Shown here: one piece after another, positions 15,620 through 24,285 of the stretch
Layout: every line of letters starts with the position of its first letter
How positions within the stretch are numbered: position 1 is the stretch's first letter
Source of the DNA: Colimorpha sp045597845
Lineage (GTDB): Bacteria > Bacteroidota > Bacteroidia > Bacteroidales > P3
Reading direction: 5' to 3'
NCBI GenBank assembly: GCA_045597845.1
Contig: JAZLKZ010000107.1
Span: 1-64,000, forward strand
Length of the DNA: 64,000 nt
Notes under the pieces: generated by a model
Told to the model about the DNA's origin: nothing
The model's input: only the letters and a program-made list of their open reading frames with translations
Databases searched by the model: none
Position numbers and translations under genes: made by a program

Positions 15620-16947
15620 TCAATTTCCAGATGCGGTTTCGAGTTCCTTGCCTCGTCAAATTTCGCCTTCATGGTAGGATTGTTACGCGTAAGTTTCTTG
15701 ATGGAGAGCGCCTCTGCTTTGTCGTTCGCCAGACGCAAGTTATTCTCGCTTCCAATAAGTGCGTCCTTGATTTTTTGAAGGTGCTGGATTGACTTATCAA
15801 TCTCATCAATGGCGGTCTTGAACTTATCACTGGCCAGTCGATAATTCTTGCCAAACTTATCTTGAAAGTCAAGGAGTTGACTCTCGAAGTTGGTTACATC
15901 GATAGACTGACTTTGGGCAATAGCCAACTGTTTTTTGTATTCCAGACTTTTTTTCGACGTCTGCACCAACAAGGTAATGACAGGGATGAAAAACTGAGGA
16001 CGGATAACGTACATTTTGTCATACCGATAAGAGACGTCAACTATGCCACCGTTGTACAGCTCGCTATCGGGCTCCAACATACTGACGAGCACAGCGAACT
16101 CACAGCCTTTCTTCTTGCGGTCCTCGTCCAATTTCTTGAAAAAGTCCTCGTTTTTATGCTTGGTAGCCGTAGCGTCCATTTCGTTCTTCATTTCAAACAT
16201 GATGGAGACATACTCCACTCCATCTTCAAAGTCACGAAAAATAAAATCCCCCTTGGTACCATCCGCGGCATCGTTATCCTTCTCAAAATAAGCGCAAGGC
16301 ATCACAGGGCGCAGCATCTGGTTAAAAAGAGTCGAGCAATGAATTTCCAGCGTTTCGCCGACCATCTTGGTACTCATTCGCATCTTCAAATCCTTATAGT
16401 AGTCAACTTGTTCCTGCTTCATGCGCAGTTCCTCTTGGTGGTGCTTGATCAGTTCCGCCACATACACCTTAGACTTGTTCTTTTCAATTTCCGCATCAGC
16501 CCTCAACTGGGCAATTTCAACATCCTTACACTGAATGGCTTGCTGAGCATTACGCTGTTCCTCCATTACGGCCATCTTCAACGATGCCTGATTCTGCGCA
16601 ATGGTAGCATTCAGCGAAGTAATGGCTTGGTCTTTAGCAGCCAAAGCCACTGCCTTTTCAGACTCCTTCTGATTCACTATAGACTTTAACTGATCCGACA
16701 GTCGGGCAATCTCGGCATCCTTGTTTCCCAGTTCTTGCTCCTTTTTCCCAATAACGGCATCGTATTTCTGTTTTTCCTTGGCAAACGCCAACTCCTGCTC
16801 GGCCTTGTTGCGCAAAGCGATTTCAGAGAGACGACGTTGTATTTCCGACTCAAATTCAGCATTCTTGACTTGACTCAAAATAGAGGCATAATCCGCCTCA
16901 TCAACAGAAAATACACTTCCACATTTAGGACACTTGATTTCTTTCAT
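15523..16947 (-). CDS. DUF2130 protein with zinc ribbon and coiled coil
   Basis: A 474-residue cytoplasmic protein. Residues 1-20 hold a CPKC zinc knuckle (IKCPKCGSVFSVDEAD). About residues 25-200 form a long charged coiled coil, and residues 200-400 are the DUF2130 domain (MSTKMVGETLEIHCSTLFNQ at its start, then GDFIFRD and MFEMKNE, which resembles a nuclease-like E-x-K core). Function is unproven; DUF2130 is often compared with restriction-fold nucleases. The last about 30 residues overlap the YdeI remnant in another frame. The end may therefore have been altered by a deletion that brought the two genes together. Confidence 0.85.
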   Translation of the reverse strand: MKEIKCPKCGSVFSVDEADYASILSQVKNAEFESEIQRRLSEIALRNKAEQELAFAKEKQKYDAVIGKKEQELGNKDAEIARLSDQLKSIVNQKESEKAVALAAKDQAITSLNATIAQNQASLKMAVMEEQRNAQQAIQCKDVEIAQLRADAEIEKNKSKVYVAELIKHHQEELRMKQEQVDYYKDLKMRMSTKMVGETLEIHCSTLFNQMLRPVMPCAYFEKDNDAADGTKGDFIFRDFEDGVEYVSIMFEMKNEMDATATKHKNEDFFKKLDEDRKKKGCEFAVLVSMLEPDSELYNGGIVDVSYRYDKMYVIRPQFFIPVITLLVQTSKKSLEYKKQLAIAQSQSIDVTNFESQLLDFQDKFGKNYRLASDKFKTAIDEIDKSIQHLQKIKDALIGSENNLRLANDKAEALSIKKLTRNNPTMKAKFDEARNSKPHLEIEEVIDSDAPSSGLHHVGSMESGANRTWNALED

Positions 16948-17025
16948 AATAAATTATTTGTAAAAACATTAACAACAAATCGCGATTCCGCGCCACATTG
17001 ACGAGCAAACCTCCCGACAACGTCT

Positions 17026-17523
17026 TCAGCAAAGCAAGGATTCGTAATATCTCGCATCGTCCTCGCAGAAACAGCAGATGACAACAGCACCCTCGAAATC
17101 ACTTTCGTTGATGGCAGTCAAAGCCACCTTTGCGGCATATTCCTTCGGAAATCCATACACACCACAACTGACGCAGGGGAACGCGATACTCTTGACCCCA
17201 TATTTCTTAGCGATAGCCAACGAAGTGGTATAGCACGAAGCCAGCAGCTCGGCAGCCTTTTTCTCGCTATAGTATCGATAAATCGGTCCCACGGTATGGA
17301 TAACATACTTGCAAGGCAAATCATACGCACCCGTAATCTTGCTTTGACCTGTTTTACAGCCATCAAGGGTCATGCACTCCTTCAAGAGTCCCGGACCTGC
17401 AGCAAGATGGATAGCGCCATCCACGCCACCACCGCCCAAAAGCGAACAATTAGCCGCATTGACAATGGCATCCACTTCTAATTTGGTGATGTCGCCTACA
17501 ATCAACTTGATGTCTTTAGCCAT
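17026..17523 (-). CDS. Macro domain ADP-ribose hydrolase (YmdB-like)
   Basis: A single 165-residue macro domain. Enzymes of this group remove acetyl from O-acetyl-ADP-ribose or ADP-ribose from proteins. The phosphate-binding and catalytic loop is NAANCSLLGGGGVDGAIHLAAG (split here as NAANCSLLGGGG and VDGAIH), with the adenine-contact region near GDITKLEVDAIVNAAN and the second loop SCGVYGFP. Length and motifs match the YmdB type. A single gene on the minus strand, 77 bp before mnmE's stop codon. Confidence 0.93.
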   Translation of the reverse strand: MAKDIKLIVGDITKLEVDAIVNAANCSLLGGGGVDGAIHLAAGPGLLKECMTLDGCKTGQSKITGAYDLPCKYVIHTVGPIYRYYSEKKAAELLASCYTTSLAIAKKYGVKSIAFPCVSCGVYGFPKEYAAKVALTAINESDFEGAVVICCFCEDDARYYESLLC

Positions 17524-17600
17524 AAAAACTTCTCCTTAATATATGGTTCAACAAAAAAAACTGCCAATATAGCACAGCACTGACCTTGTTCTAACAGTCG

Positions 17601-18944
17601 TCACTTTCCGATGCAGAAACGACCAAAAATCGAGCCAAGTATTTCATCGGAAGTCACTTGACCCGTGATGGCGCCAAGATGGTAGAGCGCTTCACGGAGG
17701 TCGATAATGATTAGGTCGGCGGGGATGCCTTGCGACATGCTTTCACGCACCTGACTGCAAGCAGAAAGGACTTGTTTCAAAGCCTCGTAGTGACGCACAT
17801 TGGTAACCATCTGGGAATTGGCGTCAACGGTAGCACCCTTGACCAAAGAGACAAGCTGTTTTTTCAACTCACAAAGACCTTCGCCCGACTTGGCACAAAT
17901 CCCAAACGATTGGAAATTAGAATTCAAGCAAGGATGGGCGAGGTCGGACTTGTTGGCAAGCAAAAGCAAGGTCTTGCCTTCAAGGGAGACTTGCTTCTCA
18001 AAAGCGGCAAGTTCTTCTTCTACATTCCTTTCTCGCGCATCCACCAGATAGAGTATAGTTCGCGCCTTCTGGGCGGCTTGATAACTGCGCTCAATGCCCA
18101 CTGACTCGATGGCGTCGTTGCTGTGTCGGATACCGGCAGTATCTATAAAACGGAACATAACACCCTCCAGCGTAAGCGTATCCTCGATGGTATCGCGGGT
18201 GGTGCCAGGAATATCGCTCACAATGGCACGATTATCTTCCAGCAACGCATTGAGCAGCGTAGATTTACCCACATTAGGCTTGCCCACAATAGCTACAGGA
18301 ACACCGTTTTTGATGGCGTTGCCCATCAGGAAGGAATCCACCAATTGCGAGCAGACCAGCATTACCTGATCGAGCAATGTCCGTAGTTTGCTTCTATCGG
18401 CAAACTCGACATCTTCGTCGCTAAAGTCAAGTTCCAATTCCAAGAACGAGGCAAGTTCGACAAACTGGTCGCGCAAAGATGCCAAAGTTGCAGCGTAGCC
18501 GCCACGCAACTGACTCACAGCCAATTGGTGCATTGAAGCGTTAGTCGAAGCGATGAGGTCGGCGACAGCCTCCGACTGCGAGAGATCCATCTTGCCGTTG
18601 AGGAAAGCGCGTTTTGTAAATTCGCCCGGCTCCGCCAACCGTGCGCCAGCATCTATCAACAATTGCAATATGGTCTGCTGCACATACTGCGAACCATGAC
18701 AGGCGATTTCCACCACATCTTCGCCCGTATAGGAATGAGGTGCAACGAAATAAGTCAGCACGACTTCATCGAGCAATGCGCCGTCGGGATTGTTAAAAGC
18801 GGTGAATGTGGCATGGCGAGGTTTGAGCGAATCGCAAGCGGCGAATTGCACAACCACAGCAACAGCATCAGGTCCGGAAACACGAATCAATGCAACACCG
18901 CCCACACCGGCAGGAGATGATATGGCAACGACGGTATCGCTCAT
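17601..18944 (-). CDS. mnmE: tRNA uridine-5-carboxymethylaminomethyl modification GTPase MnmE
   Basis: A 447-residue GTPase that works with MnmG to put a carboxymethylaminomethyl or aminomethyl group on U34 of tRNAs. The N-terminal folate-binding domain (ISSPAGVGGVALIRVSG) is followed by a helical domain split by the G domain: G1 GKPNVGKSTLL, G2/G3 region PGTTRD and DTAGIRH, G4 NKSD. The C-terminal FCIGK carries the catalytic Cys. It is intact and of normal length. The ATG overlaps the TGA of the upstream membrane-protein gene (ATGA), so the two are co-translated. Confidence 0.97.
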   Translation of the reverse strand: MSDTVVAISSPAGVGGVALIRVSGPDAVAVVVQFAACDSLKPRHATFTAFNNPDGALLDEVVLTYFVAPHSYTGEDVVEIACHGSQYVQQTILQLLIDAGARLAEPGEFTKRAFLNGKMDLSQSEAVADLIASTNASMHQLAVSQLRGGYAATLASLRDQFVELASFLELELDFSDEDVEFADRSKLRTLLDQVMLVCSQLVDSFLMGNAIKNGVPVAIVGKPNVGKSTLLNALLEDNRAIVSDIPGTTRDTIEDTLTLEGVMFRFIDTAGIRHSNDAIESVGIERSYQAAQKARTILYLVDARERNVEEELAAFEKQVSLEGKTLLLLANKSDLAHPCLNSNFQSFGICAKSGEGLCELKKQLVSLVKGATVDANSQMVTNVRHYEALKQVLSACSQVRESMSQGIPADLIIIDLREALYHLGAITGQVTSDEILGSIFGRFCIGK

Positions 18945-19435
18945 TCGCCCTGTTTTTCAATCTTATACAAATCGGGGAACAGTTCCGTCATCTGTTCATC
19001 GGAGAGGCCCAAGTCGGTCTTGATTTTCATATGATTTGGGTAGAGCATGAAAAGCGTAAGCACCAACAACATCAGTAGCATAAATAGCACGCTATTGTGC
19101 GAGAGGGTGATAAGCACGCATTCCACCACTACAATGCCCAAGGTGGTGAGGTAGATGTTGGACACCTGCTCGGAATATTTTGCGAGTTTCGCGTTCAGGT
19201 CGTCCATCTGGCGCAATTTAGGCGTAGATTTACGGACAATAAACAGAATGGTGCAAATAGCAAGAACCGACAAGACACATCCTGCAATCAACATGAAACG
19301 AAAACCTTGTTCGTTGATATAAAAACGCCTATTCCAAAGATAATAAAGTGCCAAAGTGGCGACAGAAACCAACAACGAACCGTAAAGTCCGAAGTTTGCC
19401 GTGCGAGAGATTTTTTTCAAGTAGGTTTTATGCAT
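18941..19435 (-). CDS. Small four-helix membrane protein, unknown
   Basis: About 164 residues with four predicted transmembrane segments (for example FGLYGSLLVSVATLALYYLW and MLLMLLVLTLFMLYP) and a soluble C-tail with LGLSDEQMTELFPDLYKIE. I chose the ATG at 19433-19435 because the longer version overlaps uvrA; an ATG at 19501 is in frame. I do not recognise the family. It lies between uvrA and mnmE and is coupled to mnmE by an ATGA overlap. Confidence 0.7.
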   Translation of the reverse strand: MHKTYLKKISRTANFGLYGSLLVSVATLALYYLWNRRFYINEQGFRFMLIAGCVLSVLAICTILFIVRKSTPKLRQMDDLNAKLAKYSEQVSNIYLTTLGIVVVECVLITLSHNSVLFMLLMLLVLTLFMLYPNHMKIKTDLGLSDEQMTELFPDLYKIEKQGE

Positions 19436-19493
19436 TGAACGATAAATTAAAATTACAATTAAATATTGAAAACAAGCAAGATGTATAAGCACC

Positions 19494-22385
19494 TCATTCA
19501 TTCTTTGCCATTAGAACTTCGCGCAAGAAATTGCCCGTATAAGACGATTCACACAGAACCAGCTTCTCGGGAATGCCGGCAAAAACCACATTACCACCCT
19601 CGTTGCCACCTTCAGGCCCCATATCAATCACCCAGTCTGCCACCTTGATGATGTCGTGATGGTGCTCGATGACCACGATGCTGTGACCTCGTTCAATCAA
19701 ACTGTTGAAAGCCTTGATAAGCTTCTGGATGTCGTGGAAATGCAAACCCGTTGAAGGTTCGTCGAAGATGAAAAGCTGAGGCTGAGCCGCTTCACCCTTT
19801 ACCAAGAAAGAGGCCAACTTGACACGCTGCGCCTCTCCCCCACTCAGCGAGCTGCTGCTCTGACCCAGTTTCAAGTATCCGAGTCCCACGTCCTGAAGTG
19901 GTTGCAGGCGAGAAAGAATACGCAACAAGGTGGAACTACTTTCGGAACGTTTGCCTTCGTTCTGCAAATCTATGGCAGCCTGCGTTTCAGAGAAAAACGA
20001 CAGAGCCTGATCGACCGTCATCTCCAATATATCGCTTACGTTTTTTCCTTGGAACTGCACTTCAAGCGTTTCCTCCTTAAAGCGCGTGCCATGACACTCT
20101 TCACACACCAGATGGACATCTGCCATAAACTGCATCCCGATAGTTACATAGCCCTCGCCTTCGCAATTTTCGCAACGGCCGCCCTCTGTGTTGAAGGAAA
20201 AATAGCCCGCCTTGTAGCCGCGAGCCTTGGCGAGCGGCTGCTGAGCATAAAGGCTGCGAATTTCGTCGTAAGCCTTCATATAGGTTGCGGGGTTGCTACG
20301 CGACGAGCGGCCAATAGGATTCTGGTCTACAAGCTCCACACCTCCGATGCGCGCAAGATCGCCATCCAAACTGGCACACTTGCCCACATATTCTACATTG
20401 CCGTCGAACCGTTTTTCCAGCACATCGTAAAGAACCTGCTTGATCAACGAAGTCTTGCCGCTGCCACTCACTCCCGTCACCACGGTAAGCACACCCAATG
20501 GGATGTCCACCGTAACATGCTTGAGATTATTGCAGAAAGCGTCGTGAATGGTAATTTTGTCCCGCCACAAACGGCGATGGCCGGGCACGGCGATGAAGCG
20601 CTCTCCCGAAAGGTAGTCGAGTGTGAGGGAGGAGTTTGTTTGTTGATTTGAAGGTTGTTTTCCACTCTTATGTCTCACTTCATCCGGAATTGGACCCTCA
20701 AACACCACGGTACCGCCCAAACGACCCGCGCCAGGGCCAATGTCTATCACATAGTCGGCGGCATTGATAATGTCGGAGTCGTGTTCCACCACGATGACAG
20801 TATTCCCAAGGTCGCGCAATTGCTTGAGGACCTTGATGAGGCGGAACGTGTCGCGCGAATGCAAGCCGATGGACGGCTCGTCGAGGATATACATGGAACC
20901 CACCAACGAGCTTCCCAACGATGTGGCGAGGTTGATGCGCTGAGATTCGCCACCGGAAAGAGTGCTGGACATGCGGCTGAGGGTCAAATAGCCCAAGCCC
21001 ACATCCATCAAATATCCTACACGGTTGTTAAGTTCAACAAGCAGACGCTTGGTCGCCTCACGCTCATTGTCGGTCAGCGAGATATTCTGCAGCCACTCGT
21101 AGAACTCCGAGATGGGCATCTGAGAAAGTTCCGTAATGCTCTTGCCCGACACCTTCACATAAGAAGCGTCCTTTCTAAGACGAGAGCCCTTGCAGTCGGG
21201 ACAAGTAGTCTTGCCGCGATAGCGTGCCAACATGACACGGTATTGTATCTTATAATTCTGAGATTCAATCCATTTAAAGAAGCCGTTGATACCTTCCCAA
21301 TTGCCATAGCCGTTCCAAAGAATGTCCCGCTGACGGTCGGTCAAGTCGCAATAGGGCGTATGTATCGGAAAATCCAACTTGGGCGAAAGTCGTATGAAAT
21401 GCGTCTTCCACTCCTGCATCTTCTCTCCTTTCCAGCAAGCCACAGCGCCTTCGTAGATTGATAAAGTCTTGTTGGGCACCACAATATCCTCGTCAATGCC
21501 AATAACATTGCCATTGCCTTGACAGGTTTCGCAAGCACCGTAAGGATTATTGAAACTGAAAAAGTTAGGATTTGGTTTTTCAAAAGTGATTCCATCAGCT
21601 TCGAATCGGTTAGAAAAGTTGTGAAGTGTAATGGAATCCGACACTTCTACACCGACTACGCAACTGCCACGACCCTCGAAAAAGGCCGTTTGCACATCCT
21701 CGCTCACGCGAGACAAAAGGTCGTCGTCGCCAGCACGCACCGAAATACGGTCCACCAACAGCAACACTTCTTTGAGACCATCAATGGCGTTCGTTTCCAA
21801 GCAATCGTCGATTTTGAGGATCGTACCCGCCTCCGAGACCCGCACAAAGCCCTCCTGACGTAGCATCTGCAGCTGGCCTCGCAAATCCCTGTCCTCGCAG
21901 GCTTCGAGCGGAGCATAAATATAAACACGCGTATCCTCCGGCAGCGCCATGACAAAATCCACCACATCGCTCACGCTGTGACGCTTGACCTCCACGCCCG
22001 AGATGGGAGAAAAGGTACGACCAATGCGACCAAACAAAAGTTTCAGATACTCGTAAATCTCCGTCGAAGTGCCCACCGTGGAGCGAGGGTTGCTGGTATT
22101 CACCTTTTGCTCTATCGCCACGGCGGGAGAAATGCCACGAATCCAATCAACTTCGGGTTTGCTCATTCGGCCCAGGAACTGACGCGCATAAGAAGAAAGA
22201 CTCTCCACATAACGCCGCTGACCTTCCGCATAAAGCGTATCGAAGGCCAGACTCGACTTACCGCTTCCACTTACGCCAGTGATAACCACCAACTTATTGC
22301 ATGGAATGGATACATCGATGTTCTTGAGGTTGTTCACCCTGGCACCCTTAATTTCTATCACCGATTTAGAACCTTGTTCCATCAT
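19494..22385 (-). CDS. uvrA: Excinuclease ABC subunit A
   Basis: A 963-residue damage-recognition ATPase of nucleotide excision repair. Two ABC ATPase modules are present, each with a Walker A (GVSGSGKSSLAF near the N-terminus, GVSGSGKTSLI in the second half) and a signature (LSGGESQRI and LSGGEAQRV). The zinc-binding cysteines are seen in CETCQGNG, CPDCKGSR, CENCEGEG and CEECHG. Length is normal for UvrA. A methionine pair at the start makes the first residue uncertain by one codon. The tRNA-Pro gene is 118 bp upstream. Confidence 0.97.
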   Translation of the reverse strand: MMEQGSKSVIEIKGARVNNLKNIDVSIPCNKLVVITGVSGSGKSSLAFDTLYAEGQRRYVESLSSYARQFLGRMSKPEVDWIRGISPAVAIEQKVNTSNPRSTVGTSTEIYEYLKLLFGRIGRTFSPISGVEVKRHSVSDVVDFVMALPEDTRVYIYAPLEACEDRDLRGQLQMLRQEGFVRVSEAGTILKIDDCLETNAIDGLKEVLLLVDRISVRAGDDDLLSRVSEDVQTAFFEGRGSCVVGVEVSDSITLHNFSNRFEADGITFEKPNPNFFSFNNPYGACETCQGNGNVIGIDEDIVVPNKTLSIYEGAVACWKGEKMQEWKTHFIRLSPKLDFPIHTPYCDLTDRQRDILWNGYGNWEGINGFFKWIESQNYKIQYRVMLARYRGKTTCPDCKGSRLRKDASYVKVSGKSITELSQMPISEFYEWLQNISLTDNEREATKRLLVELNNRVGYLMDVGLGYLTLSRMSSTLSGGESQRINLATSLGSSLVGSMYILDEPSIGLHSRDTFRLIKVLKQLRDLGNTVIVVEHDSDIINAADYVIDIGPGAGRLGGTVVFEGPIPDEVRHKSGKQPSNQQTNSSLTLDYLSGERFIAVPGHRRLWRDKITIHDAFCNNLKHVTVDIPLGVLTVVTGVSGSGKTSLIKQVLYDVLEKRFDGNVEYVGKCASLDGDLARIGGVELVDQNPIGRSSRSNPATYMKAYDEIRSLYAQQPLAKARGYKAGYFSFNTEGGRCENCEGEGYVTIGMQFMADVHLVCEECHGTRFKEETLEVQFQGKNVSDILEMTVDQALSFFSETQAAIDLQNEGKRSESSSTLLRILSRLQPLQDVGLGYLKLGQSSSSLSGGEAQRVKLASFLVKGEAAQPQLFIFDEPSTGLHFHDIQKLIKAFNSLIERGHSIVVIEHHHDIIKVADWVIDMGPEGGNEGGNVVFAGIPEKLVLCESSYTGNFLREVLMAKNE

Positions 22386-22503
22386 TTAACGTTAACGCAC
22401 AAAAGTCGGAAAAATTGCACGAAGCACCCGTATGCCATCAAGAAAAAGCAAAAACAGATTCAACTTTGCGGTTAAATCTGTTTTTGTTTGATTTTCAAAT
22501 CTG

Positions 22504-22577
22504 TCGGGGCGAAAAGACTCGAACTTTCGACCCCTTGCACCCCATGCAAGTGCGCTAGCCAACTGCGCCACGCCCCG
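22504..22577 (-). tRNA. tRNA-Pro (anticodon GGG)
   Basis: A 74 nt cloverleaf on the minus strand. The acceptor stem CGGGGCG / CGCCCCG is perfect, with discriminator A and no encoded CCA. The anticodon stem is CTTGC / GCAAG with loop ATGGGGT, giving GGG (reads CCC and CCU proline codons). The T arm has TTCGAGT in the loop. A consensus promoter lies 38 bp upstream. Confidence 0.93.
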
Positions 22578-22614
22578 AGTGATTTGCAAGACTTGCGTCC
22601 CTTGAAATCGAGTG

Positions 22615-22646
22615 CAAAAGTACTACATTTTTTTTTATTGGCAAAA
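22615..22646 (-). promoter_or_regulatory. Promoter of tRNA-Pro
   Basis: TTTTG (22642-22646), 19 bp spacer, TACTTTTG (22615-22622) on the minus strand: an exact fit to the Bacteroidota promoter, with a leader of about 30 nt before the tRNA. Confidence 0.8.
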
Positions 22647-22794
22647 TCTTTTTGACAAAAAATCGAATCCTATCCGACAACAGCCTGAAAAGCTTTCCAT
22701 TACAAAATCAAAAAGATTATTTCCCAAAGGTCTTTCCTGAAAACAAAATCGCTTAATTTTCCAGTAACAATTACGAAACCGAGCCAATTAGGCA

Positions 22795-24225
22795 TTAATT
22801 ATTGTGGAGTTTTACGACAACCTCGCTTTCCCTTGCATCTCGCTGACGCGAACGAGAGTAAGTGGTATTGGTACAGTTAATGCGCAGCTCCGGCACGTTA
22901 AGAAATTCTTTCAGGGATTCTATTCTGTAATCCGAAAGCATCTTGTCGAGCAGCATGTCGCCAAAGGCGGCGCTACTCAACGACACGGAAATAGTGACAT
23001 TGGGATTCATCGACAGGAACTCCGCCAGGCGTCCCATCTCCGACAAGCCTTTGGAAGTGAAATCCGCACTTGACGCAGCAAAGACATCCGTATAATTGAT
23101 GGCGACATCCATAGGCATATCGTCAAGAACAACGTCATGGGTGACATCGGCGAAAAATCTGTCAGACTGATGTACGGGAATGACATCCTGCCGATCGAAG
23201 CAAGCCTCCGCCGAGAAGCCGATCTGATAGCTACGTCCGGCCTTCAACAGCAGCTGATAGTCTCCCGAAGCATCTGTCTCAGTGGACATTCCGTTGCCAT
23301 TATCGTCGCACCACCTCACTGTTGCATGAGGCAACGGCTTTCCATATTGAGTGGCAACATGTCCATGCAACAAGGCGCAACGAAGGGCATCGACACAGAG
23401 ATATAGCGCATCGGTTCCTTTACGGCGAGAGAGCAGGTAAAGCGCATGGTTTTCAAGGTCGGCGGCAAGTTCATAATCATCTGCGGATGAATTGATTGGA
23501 GATGGCAGTTTCTGAACAGGAGCAAGTCCAATGGTGTTAAGCCTTGCCGTATCGTCGAAAACAACGTCAGACTTGAAACGCGTAGCATAAAGCGACCAAG
23601 CGGAATCGCCGGGCTGACGGTTGCGGGAAGCAAACAGCAAAAAACCATTCACCAAAACAGGAGCCCCCTCATCCCCTGCAGTATTGACTCGCACACCCAT
23701 ATTACGAGGCCTTCCCCATATATTATTTATGGTATCGAACTCGCTGTACCAAAGATCCTTGCCGCCCATTCCCACCAAGTCGGATGTTGCAAAGACCATT
23801 ATCGACCCATCTTCGGAGAAAACAGGATGTTCTACAGAAAGCGACTGGGCGTCACGCATTTTGACCTTAGAAATCTTAGGCGACTTGTCCTCATTTTCAA
23901 TTCGTTCGTAAAGCGCAGAGCCTTTCTTCGAAGCCGACGTAAAAAACAGGTTTCCCGTTCGTGGATTCCGCACCACATAATCAAGGCGATTGTCCAAATT
24001 CGACCATACGGTATCGCCCACAACACCAGTCACAGTACCCGAAATGCGAGGCAGGCAAAGATGCAAACCACCGGAATAGGCATATAACTGGCCATCGACA
24101 ATGGAAAGGTTGGACACGTTGGCAGGAAAAACCGCCAAGTGCTGAAACGTGACGGACAAAGGCTGCGCCACTAATTGCGTACAAGCAAAAAGAACAACCA
24201 AGAAGAGAGAAATGCGATGTAGCAT
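22795..24225 (-). CDS. Exported PD40 beta-propeller / regulatory-like / OmpA-like protein
   Basis: A 476-residue exported protein with signal peptide MLHRISLFLVVLFACTQLVAQ. The middle (about 30-260) has PD40/WD40-like repeats such as HPVFSEDGSIMVFATSDL and GGKDLWYSEFD. Then comes a carboxypeptidase-regulatory-like strand domain (ALLHGHVATQYGKPLPHATV), and the last about 90 residues resemble an OmpA peptidoglycan-binding fold (LAEFLSMNPNVTISVS) that lacks the usual TDNxG loop. The domain order matches PorE-type proteins of the type IX secretion apparatus, but the N-terminal TPR part and a lipobox are missing. It may be a diverged relative rather than PorE itself. Confidence 0.72.
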   Translation of the reverse strand: MLHRISLFLVVLFACTQLVAQPLSVTFQHLAVFPANVSNLSIVDGQLYAYSGGLHLCLPRISGTVTGVVGDTVWSNLDNRLDYVVRNPRTGNLFFTSASKKGSALYERIENEDKSPKISKVKMRDAQSLSVEHPVFSEDGSIMVFATSDLVGMGGKDLWYSEFDTINNIWGRPRNMGVRVNTAGDEGAPVLVNGFLLFASRNRQPGDSAWSLYATRFKSDVVFDDTARLNTIGLAPVQKLPSPINSSADDYELAADLENHALYLLSRRKGTDALYLCVDALRCALLHGHVATQYGKPLPHATVRWCDDNGNGMSTETDASGDYQLLLKAGRSYQIGFSAEACFDRQDVIPVHQSDRFFADVTHDVVLDDMPMDVAINYTDVFAASSADFTSKGLSEMGRLAEFLSMNPNVTISVSLSSAAFGDMLLDKMLSDYRIESLKEFLNVPELRINCTNTTYSRSRQRDARESEVVVKLHNN

Positions 24226-24285
24226 GGAAAATGAATTACAAGTTTAGCAAAAATCTAATATTGAAAAAAGCCAGAGACAAACCAG

